46,920 bases of DNA from an uncultured Burkholderiales bacterium. GTDB taxonomy: Bacteria; Pseudomonadota; Gammaproteobacteria; Burkholderiales; Thiobacillaceae. The translations under genes and the position numbers were made by a program. Where the stretch lies: positions 1 to 46,920 of the forward strand of contig CALEDT010000036.1 of NCBI GenBank assembly GCA_937949525.1, given 5' to 3'. Below the pieces are notes generated by a model. The model was not told the origin of the DNA. It searched no databases and saw only the letters and a list, made by a program, of their open reading frames with translations. Positions 8,697 to 18,522 of this stretch are shown here, in pieces (the stretch's first letter is position 1; each line of letters begins with the position of its first letter).

Positions 8697-10375
8697 GCCC
8701 GGAAAACGTGTCGCCCGCCGCCCGCATCGACCACGCCCTGGTACGCGCCGCGCGCGCCCACGGCCGGGGCGCGGCCGGGCTGGCGTATCTGCAGGAAGCG
8801 TTGGCGCTGCCGGCGCCCGAATTCCTGCGCGCGCTGGGCGCATCCTTTGCCTTGCCCACGCTGGACATGGCCGCACTGCGCGCGTTGCGGCCGGCATTCG
8901 AGCTGTTGCCGTTCAACCAGGCGCTGGCGCGCGAATGCGTCGCCGGCCGCAGCGACGACGGCACGCTGTGGCTGGTGTTCGCCGACCCGCTGGATGACCA
9001 CCTGACCGATTGGGCCGAGCAGTTCCTGCGCGAGGATTACCGTAGCGCGCTGGCGCTGCGCGAAGACCTGCTGGCCTGGTTGCACCTGCTGGAAGGCGAC
9101 CTCAAGGCCATGGACGGCGTGCTCGACGACACCCAGGGCGCGCTCGGGCAGGAGTGGGTGGAAGAAATCTCGCTCGCGGCGATCGGCGCCGACGATTCGC
9201 CGGTGGTCAGACTGACCCACTCGACGTTGTACGACGCAGTGAGCAGCGGTGCCTCGGACATCCATCTGGAAAACCAGCCGGCCGGGCTGCTGGTCAAGTA
9301 CCGCATCGACGGCGTGCTGACCCAGGTGGCGCAGGTACCGGGACGGGAAATGGCGGAACAGGTGATCTCGCGCGTCAAGGTCATGGCGGAGCTGGACATC
9401 GCCGAGCGGCGCGTGCCGCAGGATGGCCGCTTCAAGGTGCGCATGCGCGCGCGCGAGATCGACCTGCGGGTGTCCATCATGCCCGGCGTGTTCGGCGAGG
9501 ACGCGGTGCTGCGCATCCTCGACCGCCGGCAACTGGCCGACGAACTGCAGGGCATCACGCTGGAACGCCTGGGCTTCTCGGCCTCGTTGCTGGCCGGTAT
9601 TCGCCGGCTTTCGCGCGAGCCCTACGGCATGTTCCTGGTCACCGGCCCCACCGGCTCGGGCAAGACCACCACGCTGTACGCCGCCATTTCCGAGATCAAC
9701 ACCGGCCGGGACAAGATCATCACCATCGAGGACCCGGTGGAGTACCAGCTCGACGGCGTGTTGCAGATCCCGGTCAACGAGAAGAAAGGACTCACCTTCG
9801 CGCGCGGCCTGCGTTCCATCCTGCGTCACGATCCGGACAAGATCATGGTGGGCGAGATCCGCGACGCCGAGACCGCGCAGATCGCCGTGCAATCCGCGCT
9901 CACCGGCCATCTGGTGTTCACCACCGTGCATGCCAACAACGTGTTCGACGTGATCGGCCGCTTCATGCACATGGGCGTCGACCCCTACAACTTCGTCGCG
10001 GCGCTCAACGGCATCATGGCGCAACGTCTGGTGCGCGTGAACTGTCCGCATTGCGCGGCGCCCTGCAGCCCGGCGCCCGACCTGTTGGCGCACTCCGGCC
10101 TGGACCCGGACGCCGTGGCCGACTGGCGCTTTCACGCCGGCGCCGGTTGCGGCCACTGCCGCGGCAGCGGCTACCGCGGACGCAAGGCCATCGCGGAGAT
10201 GATGCTGCTCAACGACGAGCTGCGGGAACTGATCGTCGCCCGCGCCACCATTCGCGCGGTCAAGGAAGCCGCCGGCCGCGCCGGCGTGCGTCCGTTGCGG
10301 GCCGCCGCGCTGGATCTGGTGCGCAACGGCGAAACCACGTTGGAGGAAGTGAACCGTGTCACCTTCGTGGGTTGA
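8693..10375 (+). CDS. gspE: Type II secretion ATPase GspE
   Basis: Cytoplasmic hexameric ATPase that powers pseudopilus extension. It has an N-terminal GspE_N-like domain (about 1-150). The core has ASDIHLENQ, Walker A GPTGSGKT (residues 318-325), an Asp box IITIEDPVEY, Walker B region VGEIRD (about 387) and the His box LTGHLVFTTVHANN. A tetracysteine zinc site is present as CPHC (451-454) and CGHC (486-489), as in GspE/PilB. About 560 residues. The start is fixed by the ATGA overlap with gspF. Confidence 0.96.
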   Translation: MSPENVSPAARIDHALVRAARAHGRGAAGLAYLQEALALPAPEFLRALGASFALPTLDMAALRALRPAFELLPFNQALARECVAGRSDDGTLWLVFADPLDDHLTDWAEQFLREDYRSALALREDLLAWLHLLEGDLKAMDGVLDDTQGALGQEWVEEISLAAIGADDSPVVRLTHSTLYDAVSSGASDIHLENQPAGLLVKYRIDGVLTQVAQVPGREMAEQVISRVKVMAELDIAERRVPQDGRFKVRMRAREIDLRVSIMPGVFGEDAVLRILDRRQLADELQGITLERLGFSASLLAGIRRLSREPYGMFLVTGPTGSGKTTTLYAAISEINTGRDKIITIEDPVEYQLDGVLQIPVNEKKGLTFARGLRSILRHDPDKIMVGEIRDAETAQIAVQSALTGHLVFTTVHANNVFDVIGRFMHMGVDPYNFVAALNGIMAQRLVRVNCPHCAAPCSPAPDLLAHSGLDPDAVADWRFHAGAGCGHCRGSGYRGRKAIAEMMLLNDELRELIVARATIRAVKEAAGRAGVRPLRAAALDLVRNGETTLEEVNRVTFVG

Positions 10376-11120
10376 CCGGCTCAGGCTGCTGCGCATCGCG
10401 CTGGCGCCGGGGCGCGTGGCGCTGACCGGCGGCGGCATCGAGCGGGTATTCGAACACGGAACCGCGGACTGGACCGGCGCGCTCGCCGCGCTCGACGGCG
10501 CGCTCGCCGCCGTGCCGGCGCGCGGGCGACGGGCCGAAGTGGTGCTGTCGCATCACTTCGCGCGCCTGTACCTGCTGGCGCCGCCCGCCGTTTGGCTGCG
10601 CCCGGACGAGATGCGCGCCTGGCTCGACGAGCGGTTGTCCGAGGCACTGCCCGATCCGCGCGCGTGGCACCTGGTGTGGGACGATGGTCCGCCGGGTCGG
10701 ACCGTCACCGTCGCCGCGATGCCACGCGCAGCACTCGACGAGTTGCGCACGCTGCTGGTCCGGCACCGGCTGCGCGCGCGCAGCCTGCGCCCCTGGCTGG
10801 CACGCCTGTGGCAACGCCGTGGCCACGCACTGCGGCGCTACAGCGGCTGGCATGGCATGCTGGAACCCGGACGCCTGCTGCTGGCGCGCATCGAACGCGG
10901 ACGCCTGGCCAGCCTGTGTCAGCGGCGTCTGGGCGCGCAGCCGGCGCTGGAGCTGGCGGGCCACATCGCGCGTCAGGCCCTGCTCACCGGCGCGCCGGCA
11001 CACGGCCCGATCTGGCTGGATCTGGCCGGCGTGCGCGACGACTGGCAAAACCTGGGCGGCGGGCTGGCGCCGCGCATCCTCGCCGACCGGGCGGATGCGG
11101 CCCGCGGATTGCTGACATGA
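10356..11120 (+). CDS. Putative PilM/GspL-like cytoplasmic platform protein
   Basis: A protein of 254 residues without membrane segment or signal peptide. I do not recognise a firm family signature. Its position between gspE and a PilN-like gene is where PilM or the cytoplasmic half of GspL would be expected. VVLSHHFARLYLLAPP and later segments could be strands of a reduced actin-like fold. The start is a GTG at 10356 inside gspE (20-base overlap), with a strong GGAGG about ten bases upstream. A GspL-like ATPase-anchoring role is inferred from gene order only. Confidence 0.6.
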   Translation: MSPSWVDRLRLLRIALAPGRVALTGGGIERVFEHGTADWTGALAALDGALAAVPARGRRAEVVLSHHFARLYLLAPPAVWLRPDEMRAWLDERLSEALPDPRAWHLVWDDGPPGRTVTVAAMPRAALDELRTLLVRHRLRARSLRPWLARLWQRRGHALRRYSGWHGMLEPGRLLLARIERGRLASLCQRRLGAQPALELAGHIARQALLTGAPAHGPIWLDLAGVRDDWQNLGGGLAPRILADRADAARGLLT

Positions 11121-11644
11121 GACCAACCACCGGGCTCGATTTCCTGCGTTCGCCCGCGCGTGCCGGCGCGCGTTCCTGGCTGCTGCTGGCGTTGGGCGTC
11201 GCCGCCGCGGCGGCGTTCGCCTGGGACCACGCGCGCGCCCGCGCCGAACACGCGGCGGCCGAGATTCGGCTGGCGCAGCAAAGGCCCCCCGCAGCGCGCG
11301 CGACGCCGCGGACGCAACGCGTGGACCCGGCGGAACAGGGGCGGCATCGGGCGGAACTGGAGGCGCAGCGGCAGTTGAACCTGCCTTGGGGCATCCTGAT
11401 CAACCGCCTGCAAACCGAGCGCAGCGCCGATGTCGCGCTGCTCGCACTGGAAGCGGACGGCCGCCGCGGCGACTTCCAGCTCACCGCCGACGCGCGCGAC
11501 CACCAGGCCATGCTGGCCTATGTGCGTCGGCTGCGCGCCGCGCCGGATCTGCGCGACGTGGCGCTGATACGCCATGCATCGGCCCAGAGCGACGGCGTCG
11601 CGGTGGTCAACTTCACGTTGCGCGGCCAGTGGAGCCAGCCGTGA
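11117..11644 (+). CDS. PilN-like inner-membrane assembly protein
   Basis: Bitopic inner-membrane protein of 175 residues. It has a short cytoplasmic N-terminus, one hydrophobic helix (about residues 20-36), a charged likely coiled-coil stretch rich in Ala, Arg, Glu and Gln, and a C-terminal alpha/beta domain (LPWGILINRLQ, VALLALEAD, FQLTADARD). This is the layout of PilN or the periplasmic half of GspL. The ATG overlaps the preceding stop (ATGA). With its neighbours it would form the ring that connects ATPase and secretin. Sequence similarity is weak, so the call leans on architecture and gene order. Confidence 0.68.
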   Translation: MRPTTGLDFLRSPARAGARSWLLLALGVAAAAAFAWDHARARAEHAAAEIRLAQQRPPAARATPRTQRVDPAEQGRHRAELEAQRQLNLPWGILINRLQTERSADVALLALEADGRRGDFQLTADARDHQAMLAYVRRLRAAPDLRDVALIRHASAQSDGVAVVNFTLRGQWSQP

Positions 11645-12171
11645 GTGCGCGCGCCGCCGACTGGCTGGCCTACGCCGCCCACCGCATCGGCGCTCCCGGT
11701 CTGCTCGGTCTGACGCTGCTCACCGCGGCCGCGCTGGGCTGGCCGATGCTGACCCTGCCATTGCACGACCGGGCGGCCAGCGCACACGCCGAAGCGGCAC
11801 GGCGGGCGGCATTGCCGCGTGAAGCCGCGCCCCAGCCACCGCAACGGGTGCCCCAGGCGGACCTGCCGCCGGCTGGCGAGGCGCCACGCGTGCTCGCCCG
11901 GCTGTTCGCCGCCGCCGCCCGTGCCGGTCTGGCGCTCGACCAGGGACAATACCGTGGGGAGCGCGATGCCGCCGCAGACATCGCGCGCATGCGCATCCAT
12001 CTGCCTCTGGAGGGCGACTATCCGGCGCTGCGCGGTTTCATCGCCGAAGCACTGGCCGGCAATCCGGGCCTGGCGCTGGAGAGTTTGAGTCTCGCCCGCA
12101 AGGACATGACCAGCGCCAGCGTGCGCGCGGAGTTGCGCTTCGCGCTGTACCTGCGCGAGGCCAGGCCATGA
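11641..12171 (+). CDS. PilO/GspM-like inner-membrane assembly protein
   Basis: A bitopic protein of about 176 residues starting at GTG 11641, overlapping the previous stop. A single transmembrane helix (about 17-38, LLGLTLLTAAALGWPML) is followed by an Ala/Arg/Pro-rich linker. The C-terminal region IHLPLEGDYPALRGFIAEAL reads like the ferredoxin-like fold of PilO/GspM. It probably pairs with the upstream PilN-like protein. The function is inferred from membrane topology and operon position. The specific family is uncertain. Confidence 0.68.
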   Translation: MSARAADWLAYAAHRIGAPGLLGLTLLTAAALGWPMLTLPLHDRAASAHAEAARRAALPREAAPQPPQRVPQADLPPAGEAPRVLARLFAAAARAGLALDQGQYRGERDAAADIARMRIHLPLEGDYPALRGFIAEALAGNPGLALESLSLARKDMTSASVRAELRFALYLREARP

Positions 12172-12671
12172 ATCCGCGCCACGCCATGCTGGTGCTGGCC
12201 CTGGCGCTGACGCTGGCCGCCGTCTGGTGGGCCACCCGCCTGCCCGACGACACGGCCGCACTGGTGGAGGCCGCGCCGCGTGCCGCGAAGCCTCCAGCCG
12301 CAGCGGTGGACGAAGGAGTGCCGACCACGCCGGCAGCGGCCAACCCGGCCGGCCACCGGCCCAGCCCGGAAGTGCGGTTTCCGATGCGCGGGGCGGATCT
12401 GTTCGCCGCCACCAGCTTCCGGCCGCCCCCTGCGCCGGTGATCGTGCTGCCGCCCCCGCCGCCGCAGGCTCCGGCGCTGCCCTTCCGCTACCTGGGGCGT
12501 TGGCAGGAGGACGGCGTCGACATCGTCTTCCTGGAAGAACGTGAACGCACGCATCTGGCGCGTCGGGGCGACCGCCTGGGCCACTGGCGCGTGGACGCCA
12601 TCGGTGAACAGGCCATCACCCTGACCTATCTGCCCCTGGAGCAGCAACGCACCCTGAGACTGGCACCATGA
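12168..12671 (+). CDS. GspC/PilP-like secretin-interacting protein
   Basis: A protein of 167 residues with an N-terminal hydrophobic helix (about 6-23), a long Pro/Ala-rich linker, and a C-terminal beta domain starting PFRYLGRW. Its RRGDRLGHWRVDAIGEQAITLTY segment matches in style the homology region of GspC/PilP. That region contacts the N-terminal domains of the secretin. The linker contains two proline runs near residues 85-105. The start overlaps the preceding stop, and its stop overlaps the secretin start. No PDZ domain is present, unlike many GspC proteins. Confidence 0.72.
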   Translation: MNPRHAMLVLALALTLAAVWWATRLPDDTAALVEAAPRAAKPPAAAVDEGVPTTPAAANPAGHRPSPEVRFPMRGADLFAATSFRPPPAPVIVLPPPPPQAPALPFRYLGRWQEDGVDIVFLEERERTHLARRGDRLGHWRVDAIGEQAITLTYLPLEQQRTLRLAP

Positions 12672-14707
12672 CGCTATCCGTACTGCTTCGCGCCCTGTCG
12701 TTCGCCGCCTTCGTCGGCGCTCTGGCCGGCTGTGCCAGTGACCGCGCCCTGCGCGAGGGTGAACGCCTGATCGCCGCCGGCGAGACCGAGGCCGGCCTGC
12801 GCCAACTGGAACAGGCCATGCAGACCCATCCGGGCGAACTCCGCTACCGCACCGCCTACATCCGTCAGCGCGACCTGGAAGTGGCGCGCCTGCTGATGCT
12901 CGCCGATGGCGCGTTGCGCGACGGCGATCCGGTCGGCGCGCGCGCGCGCTATCAACAGGCGCTGCAACTGCATCCGCACAACCCGCGCGCATCCGAGGGG
13001 CTGGCCGCCATCGAGATCAGCCAGCGCAACCAGGCGTTGCTGGCACAGGCACAGGACGCCGCCCGGCGCAACGACAACGAGGGCGCACGCGCGCACCTGC
13101 GCGCCATCCTCGTGCAGACGCCGGGGCACACGCAGGCACAGCGGCTGCTGCGCGAGCTCGAGCAGCGCGACACGCGGGTGGTGGTGGGCATCGACAGCAT
13201 GCAACTGGGCGAGGAATACCGCCGGCCGGTGACCCTGGAGTTCCGCGATGCCCCGCTGCGCAGCGTATTCGAGGCGTTGAGCCGGCAATCCGGCATCAAC
13301 TTCGTGTTCGACAAGGATCTGCGCACCGACCAGCGCGCGACGCTGTACGCACGCAACACGCCGATCGCCGATGCGCTGGACATGCTGCTGACCACCTCGG
13401 GCCTGGCGCGCAAGGTGCTCAACAGCAAGACGCTGCTGATCTATCCCAACCTGCCGGCCAAGCAGCGTGAGTACCAGGAGATGGCGGTGCGCAGCTTCTT
13501 TCTGGCCAATGCCGATGCCAAGCAGGTCATGACCCTGCTCAAGACCATCGCCAAGGTGCGCGACGTGTATGTCGACGAGAAGCTCAACATGGTCATGGTG
13601 CGCGACACGCCGGAGAGCCTGCGCGTGGCCGAGCGCCTGGTGCATCTGGCCGACCGTCAGGAACCGGAGGTGATGCTGGAGGTGGAAATCCTGGAGGTGA
13701 AGCGCAACAAACTGATGGAACTGGGGGTGCAGTGGCCGACCCAGTTGGGCGTGCCCAACATCACCAAGACGCCGCTGCTGGCGCCCAATGCCCAGGGCGT
13801 GCAGGTGCCCACCGGCGAGACCGTAGACACCCTGTCCAACCTGCCGCTCAACGTGCGGCGGCTGCGGCAACTGGGTTGGGGTGACCTGACCGTCATGCCC
13901 AGCCCGACCATCAACCTGCGCAAGGACGACTCCGACGTCAACCTGCTGGCCAACCCGCGCATCCGCGTGCGCAACAAGGAAAAAGCCAAGATCCACATCG
14001 GCGACAAGGTGCCGGTGATCACCTCCAACGTCACCTCCACCGGCGTCACCTCGGAATCGGTTTCCTATCTCGACGTCGGCCTGAAGCTGGACGTGGAGCC
14101 GCAGGTGCATCTGGATGGCGACGTGGCGATGAAGGTGGGCTTGGAAGTGTCCAACATCGTGCGCGAGGTCAAGAGTTCCACCGGCACGCTGACCTACCAG
14201 CTCGGCAGCCGCAACGCCAGCACGGTGCTGCGTCTGCGCGACGGCGAGACGCAGGTGCTGGCCGGGTTGATCTCGGATGAGGAGCGCGCCGGCGCCAGCA
14301 AGGTACCCGGTCTGGGCGACCTGCCACTGATCGGCCGGCTGTTCTCGTCCCATCGCGACGAGAAGAGCAAGACCGAGATCGTGCTGCTGATCACGCCGCG
14401 CATCCTGCGCGAGGTGGCCCGCCCTGAACTGGCCGAGAGCGAGTTCCTGGCCGGTACGGAAATGTCGCTGTCCCTGCAACCGCTGCGCATCACGCCGCCT
14501 GCCGCCGCGCCGGCACCCGCCGGCCGCCCCGCACCGGTTGGACGCGCCATGCGCCCGCCCGTGCCGCCGGGCGGCGTCGTGCCACCGGAAGCCGGCAATG
14601 ATGCCGGCGCACTGCCCGGGCTGCCCGAGCCGCCGCCACGCGAGCTGCCCAGCGAGGCGACGCCGCCCGACGCGTTCGACCCCAACCTGCAGCCGGCACA
14701 ACCGTGA
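12668..14707 (+). CDS. gspD: Secretin (GspD-like) lipoprotein with N-terminal repeat region
   Basis: Forms the outer-membrane channel. A lipobox LAGC (Cys22) predicts lipidation and outer-membrane sorting. Residues 25-165 are helical, with repeats resembling TPRs ([20 protein letters not shown], then [19 protein letters not shown]). Next come a secretin/STN-like domain ([25 protein letters not shown]), an N-domain, and a secretin core with [23 protein letters not shown] and [16 protein letters not shown]. The last 80 residues are Pro/Ala-rich. At 679 residues it is GspD-sized, but the repeat region replaces the usual N0-N1-N2-N3 series, as in several type II or MSHA-like variants. Confidence 0.92.
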   Translation: MTLSVLLRALSFAAFVGALAGCASDRALREGERLIAAGETEAGLRQLEQAMQTHPGELRYRTAYIRQRDLEVARLLMLADGALRDGDPVGARARYQQALQLHPHNPRASEGLAAIEISQRNQALLAQAQDAARRNDNEGARAHLRAILVQTPGHTQAQRLLRELEQRDTRVVVGIDSMQLGEEYRRPVTLEFRDAPLRSVFEALSRQSGINFVFDKDLRTDQRATLYARNTPIADALDMLLTTSGLARKVLNSKTLLIYPNLPAKQREYQEMAVRSFFLANADAKQVMTLLKTIAKVRDVYVDEKLNMVMVRDTPESLRVAERLVHLADRQEPEVMLEVEILEVKRNKLMELGVQWPTQLGVPNITKTPLLAPNAQGVQVPTGETVDTLSNLPLNVRRLRQLGWGDLTVMPSPTINLRKDDSDVNLLANPRIRVRNKEKAKIHIGDKVPVITSNVTSTGVTSESVSYLDVGLKLDVEPQVHLDGDVAMKVGLEVSNIVREVKSSTGTLTYQLGSRNASTVLRLRDGETQVLAGLISDEERAGASKVPGLGDLPLIGRLFSSHRDEKSKTEIVLLITPRILREVARPELAESEFLAGTEMSLSLQPLRITPPAAAPAPAGRPAPVGRAMRPPVPPGGVVPPEAGNDAGALPGLPEPPPRELPSEATPPDAFDPNLQPAQP

Positions 14708-15210
14708 CACGCCGGTGTACCCGGGCCAAGGCGCCGCCCCGGCCGGCCCGCGGCTTCACGCTGATCGAACTGGTCATCACCGTGGCCATCCTCGGTGTGC
14801 TGGCACTGATGGCCGCGCCGATGCTGGAGATGAGTGCCAAACGTCACAAGGAAGCGGAACTGCGCGCGGCCCTACGCCAGATCCGCAGCGCACTCGATGC
14901 CTACCACCAGGCTGTGCTGGACAGGAGGATCGAGGTGCCGGCCGACGCCAGCGGCTATCCACCCGACCTCACCGTGCTGGTGGACGGCGTCCGCGACATC
15001 ACCCGCGCCGATGGCCGCCGCATCCATTTCCTGCGCCGCCTGCCGCGCGATCCGTTCCATGGCGATGCCACGGTGCCCGCCGCCGACACCTGGGGCAAGC
15101 GTAGCTACGCCAGCACGGCGGACGATCCGCAAGAGGGGGAGGACGTCTACGACGTCTATTCCCGCTCGCCCGGTGTCGGACTGAACGGCGTGCCTTACCG
15201 GCTCTGGTGA
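14704..15210 (+). CDS. GspG-like pseudopilin (second)
   Basis: A pseudopilin of about 168 residues from a GTG start overlapping the secretin stop. The prepilin site is [17 protein letters not shown], cleaved after Gly17, with Glu22 as mature +5. The body resembles GspG in [10 protein letters not shown] and PRDPFHGD. It ends with [19 protein letters not shown] instead of the calcium-site tail. The leader is long and basic. It is likely a minor or structural pseudopilin unique to this kind of machine. No GspH, I, J or K is recognisable nearby. Confidence 0.88.
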   Translation: MTRRCTRAKAPPRPARGFTLIELVITVAILGVLALMAAPMLEMSAKRHKEAELRAALRQIRSALDAYHQAVLDRRIEVPADASGYPPDLTVLVDGVRDITRADGRRIHFLRRLPRDPFHGDATVPAADTWGKRSYASTADDPQEGEDVYDVYSRSPGVGLNGVPYRLW

Positions 15211-15608
15211 TCCGCATGCCCCACGAACGGCCCGCCCGCGGTTTCACGCTGATCGAGCTGTTGGTGGTGATGGCCATCATCGCCACCCTGCTGGCATTGG
15301 CGGCACCGCGCTATTTCCAGCACCTGCAGCACGGGCGGGAGGCGGTGCTGCGCGAGAACCTCGCGGTCATGCGCGACGCCATCGACCAATACCACGCCGA
15401 CAAGGGCGCTTGGCCGCCGTCGCTGCAGGCTTTGGCCGACGCGCGCTACCTGCGCCGGGTGCCGGTCGACCCCATCACCGAACGCACCGACACCTGGGTG
15501 GAACTGCCGCCGGTGGACGACGACGATGCGCCGGGCCTGGGCGTGGCCGACGTGCGCAGCGGCGCCGAAGGCGTGGCGCTGGATGGCACGCCCTATGGCG
15601 ACTGGTAA
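15207..15608 (+). CDS. GspG-like pseudopilin (third)
   Basis: A short pseudopilin (about 133 residues) starting at GTG 15207 in overlap with the previous stop. The ATG at 15216 is the alternative. The prepilin site is [17 protein letters not shown], with Glu at mature +5. The sequence [20 protein letters not shown] and [13 protein letters not shown] is GspG-like. The C-terminus [19 protein letters not shown] parallels the end of the preceding pseudopilin, which suggests that the two arose by duplication. The stop lies inside the next gene. Confidence 0.88.
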   Translation: MIRMPHERPARGFTLIELLVVMAIIATLLALAAPRYFQHLQHGREAVLRENLAVMRDAIDQYHADKGAWPPSLQALADARYLRRVPVDPITERTDTWVELPPVDDDDAPGLGVADVRSGAEGVALDGTPYGDW

Positions 15609-16125
15609 ACCACGCGGCTTCACGCTGCTCGGCCTGCTGTTCCTGATCGCCGGCCTGGGCGTGGCCATGGCCGCCACCGGAACACTGTGGCAGACCGTGG
15701 CGCAACGCGAGAAGGAGAAGGAACTGCTGTTCATCGGCGAACAGTTCAGCATCGCTCTGGAAAGCTATCGCCGCGCGATGCCGGAAGCGCCGCGACCGCA
15801 TCCACCCAACCTGGAGGCGCTGCTGGCCGACGACCGTTTTCCCGGCACCCGCCGGCACCTGCGCCGTATCTGGCGCGACCCGATGACCGGCGGATTCGAC
15901 TGGGGACTGGTGCGCGACGAACATGGCGGCATCATCGCGGTGCACAGCCTGGCGCAGGGTGAGCCGGTGAAGAAGAGCGGCTTTGGCCCCGGCCAGGAAA
16001 CCTTCGCCCAGGCAACGACCTACCACGACTGGGCTTTCCGCGCGCGGGCGATGTCTGCCCCGCCACCGTCCACCGAGATCGACACGGACCGGGCACGCGC
16101 CCGACAACCGCCGGCAACACGCTGA
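15595..16125 (+). CDS. Pseudopilin-like protein lacking Glu at mature +5
   Basis: About 176 residues. The prepilin-like site is PRG|FTLLGLLFLIAGLG. Cleavage after Gly8 would leave Phe+1 and Gly at +5, where nearly all pilins have Glu. Among standard T2SS pseudopilins, only the tip protein GspK lacks this Glu, so this may be the tip subunit, though its size and remaining sequence are GspG-like (FSIALESYRRAMPEAP, IWRDPMTGGFDWGLV). The ATG at 15595 overlaps the preceding pseudopilin by 14 bases. It is the last gene of the operon; gene direction reverses downstream. Confidence 0.85.
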   Translation: MATGKPRGFTLLGLLFLIAGLGVAMAATGTLWQTVAQREKEKELLFIGEQFSIALESYRRAMPEAPRPHPPNLEALLADDRFPGTRRHLRRIWRDPMTGGFDWGLVRDEHGGIIAVHSLAQGEPVKKSGFGPGQETFAQATTYHDWAFRARAMSAPPPSTEIDTDRARARQPPATR

Positions 16126-16268
16126 GCGACGCGGTAGGATGGCTCGCCATCGCCAGCACAGCGCCGCGATCCGGGCGGGGGGCGCGGTTGCGACGGGAAT
16201 CACTGCATTGCCGCGTCGGCTGCACCGCCTCACAATGACGGTGGCCGAAACCGATCGGCGAAATGCGA

Positions 16269-16290
16269 ACGGGCCGGAAACCCGGCCCGT
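16269..16290 (-). terminator. Hairpin downstream of hppA, likely terminator
   Basis: A perfect 9-bp stem, ACGGGCCGG (16269-16277) with CCGGCCCGT (16282-16290) around a 4-base loop, lies 27 bases beyond the hppA stop. On the minus strand it is followed by TCGCATTT, a weak T-tract. It could also serve the convergent secretion operon ending at 16125. Confidence 0.55.
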
Positions 16291-16316
16291 CTGCCCCTGC
16301 TCCGGTTGCGGCGTGC

Positions 16317-18362
16317 TCAGACGATCAGCGGCACGATCAACAACGCGACGATGTTGATGATCTTGATCAGCGGGTTGATGGCCGGGCCGGCGGTGTCCTT
16401 GTACGGATCGCCGACGGTATCGCCGGTCACCGCGGCCTTGTGCGCCTCGCTGCCCTTGCCGCCGTGGTTGCCTTCCTCGATGTACTTCTTGGCGTTGTCC
16501 CATGCGCCGCCGCCGGCGGTCATGGAGATGGCGACGAAGATGCCGGTGACGATGGTGCCCAGCAGCACACCGCCCAGCGCCTGCGGGCCGAGGATCAAAC
16601 CAACCAGTACCGGAACCAGCACCGGCAGCAGCGACGGGATCATCATTTCCTTGATCGCCGCCTTGGTCAGCATATCGACGCAGGTGCCGTATTCCGGCTT
16701 GGCCTTGCCTTCCATGATGCCGGGGATCTCGCGGAACTGGCGGCGGACTTCGATCACCACGCTGCCGGCGGCGCGGCCGACCGCTTCCATGGCCATGGCG
16801 CCGAACAGGTAGGGCACCATACCGCCGATGAACAGGCCGATGATGACCATGTGGTTGGACAGGTCGAAGGCCATGCCGACCCCCATCTTGGCCTCCAGCG
16901 CGTGCGTGTAGTCGGCGAACAGCACCAGCGCGGCCAGACCCGCCGAGCCGATGGCATAGCCCTTGGTCACCGCCTTGGTGGTGTTGCCGACCGCGTCCAG
17001 CGGATCGGTGATGTTGCGGATTTCCTTGGGCAGTTCGGCCATTTCGGCGATGCCGCCGGCGTTGTCGGTGACCGGGCCGTAAGCATCCAGCGCGACGATG
17101 ATGCCGGTCATCGACAGCATGGTGGTGGCGGCGACGGCAATGCCGTACAGACCGCCCAGGTGGTAGGCGGTCCAGATTGCCAGACACACGGCCAGCACCG
17201 GCAGCGCGGTGGCCTTCATCGACACGCCCAGGCCGGCGATGACGTTGGTGCCGTGGCCGGTGGTGGAGGCCTCGGCGATGTGCCGGACCGGGCTGAACTC
17301 GGTGGCGGTGTAGTACTCGGTGAGCCAGACCATGGCGGCCGTCAGCGCCAGACCGATCAGCGAAGCCAGATACAGGTTCATCGAGGAGATCGTGCTGCCA
17401 TCGGTCATGGTGATGCCTTCACCGAACATCCAGGTGGTCACCGGGTAGAACGCCACCAGGGCGATACCGCCGGACACCGCCAGGCCGCGATACAGCGCGT
17501 TCATGATCTTGCCGCCCTCGCGCGCCTTGACGAAGAACGAGCCGATGATCGAAGCGATGATGGCCACGCCGCCCAGCACCAGCGGGTAGATCACCGCCTG
17601 CATGGCGCTCTCCCCAGTGATCATCAGGCTACCGAGCAGCATCGTGGCGATGATGGTCACCGCGTAGGTCTCGAACAGGTCGGCGGCCATGCCGGCACAG
17701 TCGCCGACGTTGTCGCCGACGTTGTCGGCAATCACCGCCGGATTGCGCGGGTCGTCCTCGGGGATGCCGGCTTCGACCTTGCCCACCAGGTCGGCACCGA
17801 CGTCGGCGCCCTTGGTGAAGATGCCGCCGCCGAGTCGCGCGAAGATGGAGATCAGCGAGCCGCCGAAGCCGAGGCCGACCAGGGCGTGGATGGCGTCGTC
17901 GACCGACACGCCCATGGCGGTGAGCCCGGCGTAATAACCGGCCACACCGAGCAGGCCCAGGCCGACCACCAGCAGGCCGGTAACGGCGCCGCTCTTGAAA
18001 GCGACATTGAGCGCGGCATTCAGGCCGTCCTTGGCAGCCTCGGCGGTACGCACGTTGGCGCGCACCGAGACGTTCATGCCGATGAAACCGGCAAGTCCCG
18101 AGAGGATGGCGCCGAGCGCGAAGCCGATCGCCGAGGACATCGACAGGAACACGGCGAGCAGCACGAACAGCACCACGCCGACCACGCCGATGGTGGTGTA
18201 CTGCCGCTTCAGGTAGGCCTGCGCGCCTTCCTGCACGGCGGCGGCGATTTCCCGCATGCGGTCGTTGCCGGTGGGCAAGCCGACGATCCACTTGATCGAC
18301 ATGATCCCGTAGAGCAGTGCGAGCACCGCCGCTACCAGGGCAAACATCAGTCCTTCGTTCAT
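16317..18362 (-). CDS. hppA: Membrane-bound proton-pumping pyrophosphatase
   Basis: Hydrolyses PPi and pumps protons across the inner membrane, or makes PPi in reverse. About 681 residues with some 16 hydrophobic segments. The substrate-site motif is [20 protein letters not shown]. The [15 protein letters not shown] segment and a second acidic motif near the C-terminus ([19 protein letters not shown]) complete the active site. [16 protein letters not shown] has Lys where K+-dependent enzymes have Ala, which points to the K+-independent, H+-pumping class. AGGAG lies nine bases before the ATG. Upstream are a small ORF and PPi-dependent phosphofructokinase, a pairing known in methanotrophs. Confidence 0.97.
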   Translation of the reverse strand: MNEGLMFALVAAVLALLYGIMSIKWIVGLPTGNDRMREIAAAVQEGAQAYLKRQYTTIGVVGVVLFVLLAVFLSMSSAIGFALGAILSGLAGFIGMNVSVRANVRTAEAAKDGLNAALNVAFKSGAVTGLLVVGLGLLGVAGYYAGLTAMGVSVDDAIHALVGLGFGGSLISIFARLGGGIFTKGADVGADLVGKVEAGIPEDDPRNPAVIADNVGDNVGDCAGMAADLFETYAVTIIATMLLGSLMITGESAMQAVIYPLVLGGVAIIASIIGSFFVKAREGGKIMNALYRGLAVSGGIALVAFYPVTTWMFGEGITMTDGSTISSMNLYLASLIGLALTAAMVWLTEYYTATEFSPVRHIAEASTTGHGTNVIAGLGVSMKATALPVLAVCLAIWTAYHLGGLYGIAVAATTMLSMTGIIVALDAYGPVTDNAGGIAEMAELPKEIRNITDPLDAVGNTTKAVTKGYAIGSAGLAALVLFADYTHALEAKMGVGMAFDLSNHMVIIGLFIGGMVPYLFGAMAMEAVGRAAGSVVIEVRRQFREIPGIMEGKAKPEYGTCVDMLTKAAIKEMMIPSLLPVLVPVLVGLILGPQALGGVLLGTIVTGIFVAISMTAGGGAWDNAKKYIEEGNHGGKGSEAHKAAVTGDTVGDPYKDTAGPAINPLIKIINIVALLIVPLIV

Positions 18363-18522
18363 CGCTTCATCTCCTAGAGCTTGCGTGAGTAAGTCGTCGT
18401 GCCACGCGGCCTCCCCCCGGCCACGCGCCTGCTTCCCCGCCCGGCTGAACGCCGGGTCTCGATCTGAATACCGTCATGTCTGCAATGTCCGACCCAAGGA
18501 CGATGCACGGGCGCGATCGAAA

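Noticed and set aside
12674-14710. 678-codon minus-strand frame opposite the secretin
   Set aside because: Shadow ORF. The plus-strand protein is a recognisable secretin with lipobox.
16263-18377. 704-codon plus-strand frame opposite hppA
   Set aside because: Composition rich in His, Asp, Gly and Gln reflects reverse reading of the pyrophosphatase codons.
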